A stretch of DNA of 64,000 nucleotides from Hydnum rufescens UP504. Its lineage: Eukaryota; Basidiomycota; Agaricomycetes; Cantharellales; Hydnaceae. The translations under genes were made by a program, and so were the position numbers. Numbering within the stretch: the first letter of the stretch is position 1; each line of letters opens with the position of its first letter. The stretch covers positions 1 through 64,000 of the forward strand of contig MU129156.1 in NCBI GenBank assembly GCA_014904985.1, given 5' to 3'. The notes beneath the pieces were generated by a model that worked only from the letters and a program-made list of their open reading frames with translations, was not told the origin of the DNA and ran no database searches. This document shows positions 31,275 through 44,093 of this stretch, one piece after another.

Positions 31275-31838
31275 TGTTCTTTGAACAGTTGGACCATGCT
31301 ACATAATCTGGAGTATCCATGTGCACATTAGAGAACTCTGGTGCATCTCCCAAATTCCCTAGGGAGTTGATCCACATTATGGGCTTGAGCTTGGCAGGGC
31401 CCTCACCTGCCACTGCACTGGAGGTGGCAGCAAGTGAGGATGCACTGGCCAGAAACGTCGGATTGCCAGCAAAAACACCCCTTGCCATGCGACCAATGGA
31501 AACAGGTGCACTGTGGGATGAAGAGGCAGCCACAGGGGACATGCCATATGACTTGAGATATTTGGGTCTGTGGAATCTCCCACCCTCTCTTGTTGAAGTA
31601 TGTACATCTCACATGGATCTCCTGCTCTCACTTCACATTCGACTCACGTTATCTTTGCACTTTGGCTGTTTCTCCCCATTGATGAAGGAGGTTTAGGGCT
31701 CCTGGTACGTCCTTGCATGCTTATTACTGAGATTAAAAATGCCACTTACATGGATAACAGCCATCCCAAATAGCAGCTATCATCAGCTGTTGGGTTTTTG
31801 ACCTCAACCCCCAGTCATTCAATGGTCCCAGTCAGTTA

Positions 31839-32700
31839 ATGTTTGATCCTTCAAGCCAGTCTTTTGGCTCTGGTGGAACTGTGACTTTTGACTCTCATCC
31901 TCCCCTCAACAATTGTCATGTGGATGAGAGGCCCCACAATAATTTCCACCTGCAACAGCACCTCTATTACCCATCTCCATGCTGCCTGCATCTCGTTTTT
32001 TTTCACCCCTTCACAACACCCACTCACACACACAATCCCCTCAGTGCTGCAGCAGCCTTTCACACAACAGCAGTGGCCACAATCTTGCCATCAACCACTA
32101 CCACCATCATCACCCCATCTCCTTGTCAAATCCCCATGTCCCAATGTCATTCATATGATCAAATGATCGACCCATCTTGTATCCATATGCACTGCCCCTG
32201 CTCTCAGCAGCAGTTTACCATGTCCTCTGTCGATACTTCTGGCCAATCTTCTCCCACCAACACACCCCTCCCAATGCCTCCTCCAATGGCACAACAGATC
32301 ACAACATCCTCTGAACCTGACAGTGGCCTTGCCTGTTCCAACTGACTGTGTCCTTCTACAACCCCTTCAACCTGAAAACTGCCTCACTCAACCAAGTTGC
32401 ACCCATCAAGTTCTTCCTCTGAAGCTAGGTCGACCCCAGCATCGAAAACAAGGCATGTAATGCCTTCAATAAATCACACCGGTCAACCAACTCTGGGCTG
32501 CTTTTTCTGTCAACAACACAAGATTGCCTGTCCTCTGCCCCTGACACAGAAGACCTTTCTTGTGAGTAAGTACTCTTCCTCTACTGGCCACTAGTATCAA
32601 TCCATTAATTTTGCAACTCTTTGTAGACAATGTGTGAGTCACAATCAATCATGCATGTATCTTATGTGCACTTGTCATGATCTTCCAAAAGACAAACCTG
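31839..32700 (+). pseudogene. Broken Zn2Cys6 zinc-cluster gene
   Basis: A Pro/His/Gln/Thr-rich frame (31839-32345) is followed by a second frame holding GCFFCQQHKIAC, a perfect C-x2-C-x6-C half of a fungal Zn2Cys6 binuclear cluster. The second half, C-x2-C-x6-C, appears only after removing an intron at 32566-32626 (GTAAGT donor, TTTGTAG acceptor), giving SCEQCVSHNQSC. The two halves are in different frames, so a one-base indel lies between them (around 32540-32555), and a stop separates the N-terminal frame from the first half. The family comprises DNA-binding transcription regulators and many zinc-cluster proteins of unknown role in basidiomycetes. What follows 32700 is too decayed to assign. 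Confidence 0.6.
32566..32626 (+). other. Intron splitting the second half of the zinc cluster
   Basis: 61 bp, donor GTAAGT and acceptor TTTGTAG; splicing joins TGTGA with ACAATGT, creating the C-x2-C motif across the junction. Confidence 0.6.
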
Positions 32701-33546
32701 CAAAGAAATTTATGGATGAGGACATCTGTAACATGGGCCAAGGACCCTCCCCACCACCTTTTATAAGTTTTTGTGACATGTGCCCAGTTTGCAGTATGAT
32801 GGTTTCACAAGCTGCTCTAGAGAAACTGACTACTGGGCTCATTGTTATACATGTCATAATTGTACACAATTTCAGGAAATACATACACCATTCATCATTT
32901 ATGCATTGACTTCTATCCTCTTTAAATGTATGAAAAGCAGAACAATGGCCAAACTGGGGCAATGCTTGAAATAATTTAGACAATCCCCATATATCACCCC
33001 ACTGTCCCAACTGCATGAGTCTGGGATTGGTGCTTGTTGCTGCTACCAATTACATAATTGAGGCCAGTGATGATGAAAAGAATGATGAAACAATACTGGA
33101 GGTGCATCCTTGTACCACGTCTTCAGCACGTTGACAAGTTCTTTTAGTTTATCAGACATGGGAGTTCCTTATCAATTTTACAAAGAAGTGACATGGATCA
33201 GTGGCAATGGTCAAAGTCATTCTTGTAAGGTCTCATGTGGCAAGTCTGGTGATCACTGAATTAAAGTACCACAGCAGCATTTTTGGCGACAAACTATATG
33301 ACCTCTGACCCCACATCAACTAAATGTGGGCATGGTCAGCCCCATAAATATGACTCTCCAGATCTCAAAAGAGAGGCCAAGAATGCCCAAAGAAGAGCAC
33401 AATATGCACTATCACAAAGGTCTTTACTCAAATTATTATACTATTTAACTACATGGGTTAATTAAAGTACTACCAGAGGAAAGCTAAAAGGGATTCCCCA
33501 AGCATGCACTGCTTTACATATTGGATACAATGATCTGAACAGCAAC

Positions 33547-34061
33547 ATGAACAATCACAAAATGAGCAATTCCAAAAATATTGCTAATAGTGGAAAGGAA
33601 GATGGGGGTGGGGAGGATGAAGGTGATGAGGATGACAGTGACAAGGATAATGGTGATGAGGACAGGGGTGAGGAAGATGAAGGCAAGGAAGTAGGTGTGG
33701 GGGATGACAACATGGAGGAGGAGGGAAGTGCAGAGGGTCCCATATTGCACAATTGACATAGGGGTCAGTCCATCTGGTATGATGGCAACTTCCTGAGGTG
33801 GAGGGCTGACTGGGAACTGGCAATACTTGAGGAAAAGTGGGCATCTGCGACGGGACTAGTCAACATGTTAGAAAGGCAGAACAAGGACCTTCAAGAGGAG
33901 GTAGCAGAGTTGAAAGTGAGATTGAGGATGTATTCATAGACTACATCATTCTCGCTCTTATGGATGAGCAGACCAATTACTCCACATTGGCAAATAAGGG
34001 CCCACCCAAAATGAATCCCTGCCAAGCACAGGTTGGCCTAGGACCTCAACTGAGTCAATAG
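33547..34061 (+). pseudogene. Acidic stretch plus coiled-coil remnant
   Basis: A 70-codon frame dominated by Asp/Glu/Gly (33547-33756) is followed, in another frame, by a heptad-like LEEKWASATGLVNMLERQN and LQEEVAELKVRL segment (about 33820-33930). Acidic linker plus coiled coil would fit the C-terminal half of the zinc-cluster protein upstream, but nothing proves they were one gene. No catalytic motif is seen. Confidence 0.35.
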
Positions 34062-34079
34062 CATCAGGCAGTTGGCCTG

Positions 34080-35020
34080 GATCAATGAAATCCAATGATG
34101 GAGATCCCTTTGTAGACTTTCTGACATCAGCACTGGGCAAGCCAGCACTACCACTGGAGTTGCCTAGCCCCATAGTGGTGTCACCATTTGCATCTACCTG
34201 AGGTGGATTTGGCTTCCACTTTTTGAATGACAGTGTACCACCACTGGTGTCAGTGGACTTTCACTTGGCCCCAGCAGTGGAGGCCCAGAATGGATTGGGC
34301 CTTTGAACATCACAAACACAGTACCATGAGGAGGGCACACCCTTCACAAACTTGTTCTGATTCATGAAATTGAGGGGTGGGCCAACCTGCAGTTTTATTC
34401 TTGCAAGGGCTTCTGCAAATAAGGGATGATCCTTATCAGTCACAGAATTCATGCTGTCAGAAGGTTTGCACCATATCATCAGGCATTTGAAGAGACCTAT
34501 GGTTGTGGCAGGAGTGAGCAACTTTTCCAAAATGAGAGAGGCTTATCTCATACCATTTCTTTGGAGGTCAGCCTCACATGAAAGGGAGCAGTGAAATATA
34601 TGCATGAAGGACAGCTGCAAATCACCCAAATCTCTGGCAATGATGTTGGAAAGCCGGTATTGCCCAGTCTTTGAGTTTTTCTCTGCCAACTCCACTACAT
34701 AGATAGAAGACTTAATGAATGTCACTGAATGAGCTGGAACAAGCAAAGCCAGACATAGAACTAACTGTTCAGTGCCACCAAACAGCCCTAATGGGCATAT
34801 TAATGACATGACAAAATGCTATGAAATGCCAGACACAGTGGTGCCATAAGGCATCAGGGGTTCCACAAGAGATAGTGCAGAGACTAATGCCAGGAATTGA
34901 GTCAATGAGGGCATACTGCCTTTTCATTTCCATGTTGGCATTCATCATCGCCAAAGTGTCAGAAGACATGATTGTCAAAGGTAAACTAAGACACCACAAA
35001 TTCATGCAAGAAGTTGGCAA
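34080..35020 (-). pseudogene. Unknown degenerate minus-strand gene
   Basis: Three minus-strand frames (34769-35020, 34543-34809, 34261-34530) continue one another across shifts and read as globular protein, with segments such as YRLSNIIARDLGDLQLSF and FAEALARIKLQVGPPLNF. I do not recognise the family. A Ser/Pro/Asp-rich tail continues to about 34080. It lies between the zinc-cluster remnant and the KDZ transposase, on the opposite strand to both. Confidence 0.35.
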
Positions 35021-35949
35021 ATATAAATGATCTAAATGGGCAAATATTAGTAGAAGTCATATTTTGAAGGGCATAAATCATCCAGGTGTCATGCCCTACT
35101 CTACACTGCACGTACCATCTAGGTATGGAAGGGGAAAGTGGACGCAAATGTCGGAAGCAGGAAGTGCTATACCTCACGGCTCAAACTGACTTCAAGGATG
35201 AACAACTTGCAACTGTGCTGTCTCCTGATCCACTGTGCCATTCCACATCCCTTTTTTTGAACTGTGAAGGCATGCATTCAGCCTGCCTGTGCTGTGTGTG
35301 TTCTTGATGTTCCTGCTGCATCTTGGACTTATCCCTTTGTGGGTTCATTTAGTATTTTTTCCCTGTATCAATTGATTTATTTTCTCTTCTGAATTTAGCC
35401 TCCATTTTGTGCAAATTGCTGCACCCTTGCCAGTTTTGGATGAAGTGCACATCACAAGCTTGCCTTTGATTGTGTGCTGTTGTCCTATTTGCTGTATTGT
35501 CCTCCATACTGTTGAACCATGAAGGTGTACATCCAGCCTGCCTGTGTTGTGCATGTTCTTGACATTCCAGCTGCATCCTGAGTTTGTCCCTTGGTGAGTA
35601 TATTTAGTATATTTTGTTGTTTCTTGCAATTAATTGTCTTGTCTCTTATGCCCAACATGTACAGATTACGACAAGCATTTGTGAGGTCATGCAGCATGAC
35701 CTCCACCCTATACCCACTGGTTTGATTAGAATATTCATCATAAACTACAGATACCTCCATGAACACTCAATCTTCTCACACTTGGGGTCTATGGAATGAA
35801 CAACATGACAAAATGTTTACTTTGCCAGGGGGTGGCTCATGTTCCCATTCCTCCTCTCACCACTTCCTCAGCACCTTCCTCATTGTCCCCAAGCAGTTCT
35901 CATCTTAACCCCTTGATTTGAACAAAAAGACACAATCACTCCAAATTCC
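35021..35949. other. Noncoding linker with an internal duplicated segment
   Basis: Two related segments at about 35270-35400 and 35520-35640 share a GCCTGCCTGTGYTGTG..GTTCTTGA..TTCC.GCTGCATC pattern. A similar CCTGCCTGCATTGGGCA pattern precedes the second KDZ remnant at 55470-55620, suggesting that both are 5' flanks of the same transposon family. Confidence 0.45.
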
Positions 35950-38900
35950 CAACTGCTGAAGTTGTCAGTGTGGGTCCAAGTGGCATGATAATGACTGAGT
36001 CAAGCTGGATTGGAGGATATACTTCTGGTCCCATCATTCGGTCGACCTTCATTGAATCACACCAATTGGATATTGACTTTGAGCCCAAGCTTGTGCCTGA
36101 GGTTCATATACATCTTGACCAGGATAAATGTTCTCATCATGCCCAATGGAAGCATGCCCAAGCCTGGCACTGGGGAGATGAGGTGCTACCATCTTTGATT
36201 CGACCCTATATGAGCTTTCAATGGGGGAAAGATGTGGGGGACAAGGTGGACCCAGCACCATCACTATGCACCTGCAATGAAAAGCATCATGTACTGAGGG
36301 TTGTGTGTGTCCACATGGAGTACCTGGAGCATGTTCAACTCATCATCTGCAAATGCAATCCTGCCACAGCCCAGCTTGTACATCGAGGATTGTTCCCCTG
36401 TGCACCTTTGTCTCCAACATTGGCTGTCAACATGGATGTCCTAGAGTTTGCATCAGAACTCTTTGTTCACATGGGTCCCAATGAGTGGGCATGGGTGGCC
36501 ACCATGATGAAGTATCTCAAGGCTCATGGCCATGAATTCACCACTGCAGACTCACTTCATTGGCAATTTGCTAATGCTTTGTCACACTATCAAGTCCTTG
36601 TCTGTCCCGTCAATGCAGAGATGGTGAAAATCATAGATTCCTTTCATGACCCCTTGCTGGTGCCCTCAGTGTCATCAACTTCCTTGACATCACTGCCCTC
36701 TGGGGCCCCAACATCCCTTGGGTCCTCAGGGCCTTCAATGCCCTCAATTTCTTCTCTACCTTCTGTGGCCCCAACATCAGCAGGACCCCCAAGGTACCCA
36801 GTGCTAGATGAAACAATGCCAATACCTTTTTGAAACTACACTAACACCCACAATTCTGCAGGGCATGTGCAAGATGGGCCAAGCATTTATTTGCAATCCT
36901 GGTGTCCCCTTTGTTTTGGGGGAAGTCACACCAGCAGACTAGGTGTCACCACCATAGCATGTATTGATGCCAACTTCTAAATCAAATGCAATCATGACAA
37001 AGATCGGCAGAAGGGCTTTGAAGGCAAAACCAGAGCTAGAGACCCCAAGATCTTTTCGCCAAGAATGGTGGAGCTATCCCAAGTAGAGCTCAATATGATG
37101 GAAGCCCGTGTTAATGAGCTCCAACCAACAATGAAAACCCATGTCAACTTGGGGTGAAAATGAAAAGTGACTGAGATGACAGAGGATGATTGAGCTGTCC
37201 CAGGTGAAGATGATGCAGTGGAACCTGGGATGAATGTTCTGAACTCGGTTCTCAATACATGTGGTGACTCTTTCATTGCAGCAGATGGCGATCACATCAA
37301 AGCTTCTACCCAGTGGTTTGATGATACTGGGCTCATGGCCTTACTGTGTTGCCATGACATTGCCCTTTACATTGCCAACATGCACACAGCTGGCAAGAAA
37401 CAATTTTATGTATTTGCCCTCATTGTGGCTCTTTTCAAGGAGTTGCTGGAATGGTGGACCATGGGGATATTGTATGACATTGCATGTCAAATCCATTGAA
37501 GTCTCCTAAAATGGAACTTATGCCTGAATGGCATAGTTGCATTGTCTTTGGTGTCTTGGTCTTCCATGCATATGGCCACCAATGGATGTGCCAGCTATGG
37601 TATCATCCTTGGAAGTCGGAGATCTGGGGCCTTTCTGATGGTGAAGGCTGTGAGAGGTTTTGGAGTGAACTCCAAAGACTTATTCCCTCTCTAAGGGTTA
37701 TGGGCTATCACTGATGACTCTTTATCATTGACCTCCAGGTGGAGCACATTGATGAACTGAAGCAGCAGGGCCTGGCAAAATGGCTGCATGATCACACTTT
37801 ATCTGCTCACAAGCGGGAAGGAGAGGCAACAGCAAGGCTTGGTGGGCAGTCTATCTCATACCTCCTGGATCAGTTCAAGTCACAATGAGCTTTCCAAAGC
37901 AAACCAATGCCCTGCCAGTCGAAAACCAAAGGAGCTTGTGCAATTGAGCACATCTTGTCCATGACACAGACTGTGCAATCCCTGTGGATCCATCTCAAGG
38001 AAATGGTGGATGAGCTGGGAGAGCTTGCAACTGATAGCAGCACTGTGGTGGTGGAGGATGAGCTATGGGCAAAGATTGAGGCTATACAGTCAAGTATAAA
38101 GTGCATCAAGAGTAACATCAAGAAAAAGACAGAGGAACTGCATCTCTCTGATCAGATGACCCATAAAGAGTTGGATCACCTGAAGACCAATAAATGGGTA
38201 AGCCTACAGCTCAATATATGTGTTGTTTGAGATCAAATTCTGATAAAACTGCAAGCATGGAAGGTTGAACTTGTGGGATTGGATCATGCAGATACTGGCC
38301 ATGAGCTTGACCACTGAATGAAGGAGCATGTTGAAAAGGCAATAAAGAGCCAGGTCTCTGGAGTACAAGGGGCTCTAAAGCAATATGAGGAGATCTGAAG
38401 GGAGATGATGAAGCTTCAGGGGAAGGGGAGTGTTACAGTGGATGCTTATATCCCCCCAGAGATATCCTCATCTGTCTACAAGCTAGATGTAGATGAAGAT
38501 ATCTGGCAAGTACCTCATCATGAGGATCTTGCAAACTTTCCTGATGGAGAGGTACCTGCATGGCTTAGAGATAAGGGGGTATGGGATGGGATATGAGCTG
38601 CCCAAGAGATTCTAAATTGCCGCCAGGAGCTGGAGCATTGCAAGGCTGAATTCTCTAACTTACATACATGGTTTATGACCCAATGTTCTGCCACATGGCA
38701 TGCATATACTCTTTCTTGTGGTATGTAATCTACATTTGGCTGTCATGATAGAGGTTGACTGAATTAGCCTCATTCTGCTAGATGCAGAGGTGAAGTTCTT
38801 TGCATTACTAGAGTTGCATCACCTGCATGATTTGGTAGAGGCTTGGCAGAGGCATTCATCAGCAATGATTGGGAGTGATGGCCAGATTGGCTGGATGAAT

Positions 38901-39125
38901 CTTCCTGAGAAGCCTCCTCCCCTTTGTTATGGTAGGATTCAGATACTGTGTGGGCCTGTGTCCCCTGTGGCAAACTCACCAACAGGTGAGGCTGTGGATG
39001 GGGTCTCAGATGCTGCAAGCTTGGATGATGATGAAAATGGGGAATTAGAAGATGCACCTGTGCCACAAGACATTGCATTCTGAGCTGCTCTTGATGCTCT
39101 TGAGGAGTTAGTTGAGGATGATGCA
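35950..39125 (+). pseudogene. KDZ transposase with CxC-type N-terminus, decayed
   Basis: The 287-codon frame at 35970-36833 matches the CxC1-like cysteine-cluster domain that precedes KDZ transposases in mushrooms (HHVLRVVCVHMEYLEHVQL, LVHRGLFPCAPLSPTLAV). Then SWCPLCFGG near 36900 is the start of the KDZ core, with a stop soon after. The core continues at 37218-37499 (TGLMALLCCHDIALYIANMH, GILYDIACQIH) and 37540-37714 (FHAYGHQWMCQLWYHP, GLSDGEGCERFWSELQRL). A helical C-terminal part follows to about 39083. The enzyme would cut and move DNA, but at least six stops or frame changes make it inactive. Its termini could not be fixed; the gypsy-like element begins 85 bp downstream. Confidence 0.85.
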
Positions 39126-39210
39126 TGAATTGTTCTATTTGAATGTAATATCTTGTATTTTGTAAACTATGGTTGGTTTAACTTAGGAAAAAAATAGAGA
39201 TCTGAGTTCC

Positions 39211-40015
39211 ATTATAGAAGAGACCTAATGGGCTTTATTTGTTTTGATCAGTTAAAATGTTATAAGGTGTTTGTTAAAATGTGTTAGATGAGGACAGATC
39301 AGTTTTGATGGGTTATGTGCCACTCAACTGTTGTTTTGTACTAGTTTTGTTGTTGGTTTGACCTTAGGACTTGAACACAAGACTCCAAGATAGATGCTCA
39401 GCACAAGATTTGAACACAGGGCCTTCAGACACTTCCAAGACACTTCAAGACACAACTGCAAGACTCAGGATTCAAACACATGACTTCAAGAATGGATGTC
39501 TAGCAACTCCTACTCTGAGGGTTCTACAACTATCCACTATACTTCACACAACTAAGCAAGACTGACACACTCTGATTCTCTTATTCCCTTTTTACTCTTC
39601 TCCTTGTTCAAGATACTATTATTCTCTCTACTATTGGGCACTTGGATACTAGGGTACAATGATCCTCAGGGGGCACCTTGATCCTTGGAGGGGACTCCTC
39701 TTCAGATGCTCTTCCTGCACTAAATCCCCCCTCTCTTTATACCTTTCTGAACCCTCCACATGACTCATCCTCTTACTAATCCCCTTACTCATCCTTTAGT
39801 CATGCTCACTAATCACCTTACCAATCATCTTACTCATCTCCCTCCTTACTAACCTCTTGCTAGATCACCTGCCCTTAAGTCATGTGCCAAAATGCGGACT
39901 TCCTTAGTATAAGTGGTTATACTTCTCTTCTAGAGTTCAATGCTGGTAAGATGCAGATTTTCTTGAAGAGCTTAAACCAAGGGGTTTTTGAGGCTCAAAC
40001 ATTTTCTCTTCTACA
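39211..40015 (-). repeat. 3' LTR of the gypsy-like retrotransposon
   Basis: 805 bp, more than 98% identical by eye to 47306-48111. On the minus strand it starts TGTAGAAGAG and ends CTCTTCTATAAT, so its termini are a short inverted repeat. The outer flanks of the two LTRs (GTTCC at 39206-39210, CCGTG after 48111) show no target duplication. Confidence 0.9.
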
Positions 40016-41765
40016 GGTGGCGAACACTTTTTGATTGCAGTCCCTTGCAATCTCCCTAGATGGGTAACTTGGAGAGGCATAGAGATGACTTGATCACTTT
40101 TGATTGATGAAGGCATGAGTTCAACCTGCCTTTATACCCATTCTTGTTTCTCTTATCTCCTGTGACAGCTTATTTGAACTTCGAGTTCTTTTTGCACTTT
40201 TATTGATTCCACCATATTTGTTGACACCAATGGAAGCTAATTAACTGCACCCCATATCCCTCTTCATTCATTTAGTTCTCTGAGATAAGCCTCATAAGCA
40301 AGAATGCTATTGGTTTGATGAAGACTTCTTTACCTGTGATGTATTCCCAATTTGTTCCTTGGTACTCAAATGGGGAAGACAGGTGATTGAAACCATGCTG
40401 ATGATGATGATGATTTGGAATATTGAATGCAAATATGTCACCATCGATGATCCCACCATTGGCAAGGTCCATGTTTTTGTAATGTTCTGGTACCCACACG
40501 TCAAGTATCGCCATAGACCCTTTGATTTGAATAATCCATGCTTGCATTATGGTCTTGTAGCCTGTTGGCACAAATCCAACCATTTTGCCCATTGCTCCTT
40601 CCAGATTTTGAAAGTACCCAATAGAAGCAGAGGTTCATTGATATACATGTGTTATCATCATAAGTGGTTGTGGGTATGGAATGAATCTTCAATAGTCAAA
40701 GGGAATGTGGGAGACTTGAGGCATGGCGAACACTTTTGATCTTTGCTCCTAGTACTACTGTTCTTTTTATTTCCTTCCTTCAGATCATCTTGGCCTGATA
40801 TAGCCTTATGTCCAAATTTCTTCAAATTAAATTTGCCCTCTTTTTCCTTTTATGGTTTAGATTGATCCATATTCAAATCTCCATTCTTAGAAGTCAGACA
40901 ATTTGTGCACAAATACAGGGATGAAGCAATCACCTAAAGGAATTTCCCCATATAGGTCAAATTCTGTGCCATTGTCTTTAGTTAATTGTAATATGCACCC
41001 AAAGTGACACATAACATCTTCAAACAAAAATCAGGCTATGTTCTTTGATGTAGCATTTCTCAGCATCCAGGCTTCTAGCCACCTGGACAGATCATCCTGA
41101 AGATCAACAATATATTTGAATATGTTAGATACTGGCATATGGACTGTGTCCATATTAAATTTTCGGAGAATCATGTGTATGTAAGTCAGACTCAAAGTAA
41201 TCGTAGGGTGACTAGCTGACCACCACTGGCATTCATGGCAAGTTCGGCAGAACCATGCCACTTGCATCCACATGTTCAGCCAATAAAATCTGTTGACTAA
41301 TTTTTTAAACATTGGGTCTCTTCCTCAGTGCCCTGAATCGTCATGCACAGCAGTGCACAATCTAAGCCTCTCTCTCTCATCTCAGATCACTTTCTGTGGA
41401 AGTTTGTCTCTATTTCTTCACCACAACATGTCTTCGTACAAGAAATATCTTTGAGTCATCGCAATGAACACTTGCTGATTCTTTACATGGGACAGAACTT
41501 GCAGCATTTCTAAGTACATCTCAATTTCTTCCCAGTGAGTGGGCCCATCTTTATCTGGCTTTTTGTGCTTGTGAGGCAGGTTCATGTCGTTTTCTTTCAC
41601 TAGATCCTCCCATTCTTCACTCAATCTTGTCATCATGCATATCAGTCCTATAAACCCTCCATCCATCAGACTTTCACTCATCTTTTGCATCATATATTTC
41701 AACTGTCGCTCTCCTAACTCAATCAAATCTTTGTACACCTCACTTTTTAATTGGAGTTTTCGCAC
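40016..41765 (-). pseudogene. Integrase region of the gypsy-like element
   Basis: On the minus strand an HDDSGH..FCRTCHEC zinc-binding (HHCC) region spans about 41350-41230. It is followed by an integrase core with FNMDTVHMP (first Asp), a DLQDDLSRWLEAW segment, and LTKDNGTEF (second Asp) around 40990. The third catalytic residue is not clear. Two or more stops interrupt it (for example before FLFEDVMCHFG). A C-terminal segment (40272-40592) with a basic and His-rich patch follows, probably the integrase tail. The enzyme would insert the cDNA; as it stands it cannot be translated whole. Confidence 0.75.
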
Positions 41766-42423
41766 TCATACTAACTGCCTTTAACTGTGCTTGCTCTTCT
41801 TCCCATTCTGCTAGGTACTGCGGCCCAGAAAGAAAATGGCCCGACTCCGCAACCTCAAGCTCTTCTTCCATATCATCCATATCATTCCCATCCTTTGGCC
41901 ATTGTGATAAACCATCCAGCCCCACATGTCTTGTAGCTGGCACATGCATTAGTTTGAAATCAAACAATTGTATATATGAAATCCATCTTGACATCACCTG
42001 ATTAGATAGCCCTGGAATATTGATAGTCTGTTTCAAGAACTTTTCATCTACTTCTACCTTGAAGTGGATGCCCCATAAATCATTTCTCTGTGCCATTAGG
42101 GCTTTGTATAAACCTTTCAGCTCTAACTGAGGTTGTGAATACCTCGACTCTGCATCATTATTGGTGATTGAGCCAAACACAAGGGGAAATCTACCCTCTT
42201 CTAAAGTCTGGTATTCAATCCACCCCACTGCTATGACTGAACTGTCTACTGCAAGGGTAACCAAACCATAATCAGAGGTTCTTTCACTCAGGGGCTTAAC
42301 ATTGGCAATTGAGATATCCAATGACTTTCTGGTGGGTAAATCTGATGCTAATTCTTTGAACTTTTGCATTGCTTGTGTGGCTTCTTCAGTCCATTCAAAT
42401 TCCTTCATGGTCTTCTTTGTCAA
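41740..42423 (-). pseudogene. RNase H domain of the gypsy-like element
   Basis: This 227-codon frame begins with the RT thumb/connection (EFEWTEEATQAMQKFKELAS). It continues with an RNase H fold: LVTLAVDSSVIAVGWIEYQ (first Asp), ESRYSQPQLELKGLYKAL (Glu), then FKVEVDEKFL and MHVPATRHVGLDGLSQWP, the typical end before the integrase. It is the longest intact domain of the element. It is joined in frame order to the RT fragments upstream and separated from them by stops. Confidence 0.8.
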
Positions 42424-42429
42424 TTGTGT

Positions 42430-43500
42430 TAAAGGCTTGGCTATCTCAGCATACTTCCAGATTCAGTTTCTTGTGACTCCAACTGTTCCCAGAAAACTGC
42501 AGACTTCCTTGACATTGGTTGGCTGTGGCCAATTCAATATCTTTGTAACTATTCCATGGTGAGGGTGTCTTCCTTCCATTGAACACACCTTTCCCACTAT
42601 ATTGACCAATGGTGTTGCTAGGACCAGCTTGTTGCCTGAGGCTGTACATCCGGCTTCTGAAAAGGTTGCAAACAATCAATCCACTGTATGTGCAAACTCC
42701 CAAATAAATTGTCAAATATTGGGGTTCGCTGGGATCAGCTTATCCTCATATCTTGTCTTTGGTCCTTTTCCAGCTACATCATCAACAAATGCATCTACTT
42801 CATGTGGAATCATTGGTTTGATCATGTGCCTCACTGTCTGCATAAATTCTTGCATGCTGTTGGTATATCCTTGAGGTAATGATGTTAACTTTACTGGTCC
42901 CAATGGCGAATCTGATGTTGTCAATTCTTGTGACTCTTCTGCCACTTGTTGTCCATCATATCCAGCAAACAGGTCAGCAACAATATACACTGAATGTCCT
43001 ACAAAGCTGTCTGCAAAATCATTGATGTTTGGGGGTAGACTTGAATCTCTAACTGACACTGCATTGAGGGGTTGAAGATCATGAGCAATTCAAAAACCAC
43101 CTTTTGGCTTGGCTACTGCAAACATCTGAGAATGATAAGAAGACCAGGATGTTTTATACTTTCCTGCTGCCAACTGTTCTTTGATCATTTGTATCATTTG
43201 AGCTACAATTGCCTTAGGAGGTTTGATGGGGGGCAATTCCCATGGTATATGAGGAATGGTTTCCATAAAATAATCTGGAAAATATTCAGGTTTGAAGATC
43301 CCTCTTTCAGATTTGTCAAAAGCCAATCCTTTTTCTTGTCGAGCCACCACATGAAGAAGCGAATCAAGTCCTTGTTCTGTCAGAAAATCATTAGGTATGT
43401 TTGAAATGATCTTCTTGATTCATTCAGGTGTTAATTTCTTGGTGTATTGAAAGTCCTTTAATTGTGGAGGATGTGTAGGCAATGGGGAAAGATTTAATGA
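42430..43500 (-). pseudogene. Reverse transcriptase of the gypsy-like element
   Basis: Fragments in order: 43090-43350 (PEYFPDYFMETIPHIPWELP, then SSYHSQMFAVAKPKGGF), a TGA where Arg is normal before IAHDLQPLN, then 42712-43059 with YIVADLFAGYDG and the catalytic box AFVDDVAG, and 42446-42675 (LGVCTYSGLIVC, then FLGTVGVTRN) leading into RNase H. The FVDD box is a permitted variant of YxDD. The frame changes at least twice. The enzyme would copy the RNA into DNA. Confidence 0.82.
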
Positions 43501-44093
43501 TGGTAAATCCTTGTATGGTTCTCATATGACTTATCTCTGAGTCACTCTGAGTGGAACAGGATTTTTATTCTTATCCACTGTCTTGTACTTTGTCTTATGG
43601 TTGGTCTGTATTGTAATATAGTGTATTACATAATTAAGTTAGGACTCAAAAGTCATGTATATACAGCAGTTGCTGAGATTAATTAAGTTAACATTTGCCT
43701 GGATCTTTGTCACCTAGTGAGAAACTGTGAACCCTCTTGTCTCAGTCTTTGCTTTGTCTATCTGGTTATCCTGTTGGCCCCTAGCAGCCATTAATAGCTA
43801 GCCCCAGTCCTCTGTCTGGACTTCCTGGTGGTTGGGCTCCCAGACAACTCCTAGGACAGTGAGTAGGACAGCCCTTTCCTCTCACTGACCCCCCCACTCT
43901 CTCCTTAGTTAGTGACTGTGCCACTTGGCCAGTCACTACTTTATGCCCTTCATCATGACTCCCATTCCTTCACAACCATTTCTCCTGTGTCCAGGGCAAA
44001 GCCACTGCTTAGCCCTGTTTGCAGCTCCCCCACCTGAAACCAGTGCTAAGGGTGGTGTGATTCCTCTTCTCCCTATTCCTACTCCCTCCCCTG
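43501..44093 (-). other. Low-coding interval between protease and reverse transcriptase
   Basis: It holds short frames only, including a Pro/Gly-rich string. It includes an AT-rich stretch at 43600-43720. It may be a decayed linker or an insertion; no motif is visible. Confidence 0.4.

Larger units (their letters stand above)
25394..31542 (-). pseudogene. Long unknown gene, broken by two solo LTRs and frameshifts
   Basis: Reading on the minus strand, coding-like sequence starts near 31542 (Ser/Ala-rich start) and continues after a 57-bp GT..CTGAC..AG intron (31218-31274) to 30733. LTR A interrupts it (29344-30728), then a short exon piece runs 29339-29203, then LTR B (28589-29197), then 28588-28106. 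Removing each LTR with one target copy keeps the frame open across both junctions. Further down, frames shift near 28106 and 27700; a Pro/Thr/Leu-rich repeat (about 26800-27440) and a Gly/Gln/Pro-rich 350-codon frame (25661-26713) follow. At least one in-frame TGA (near 31100) falls where CGA would give Arg. I recognise no domain. It could be a host gene of unknown family or transposon cargo; the lower part may be a separate gene. Confidence 0.5.
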
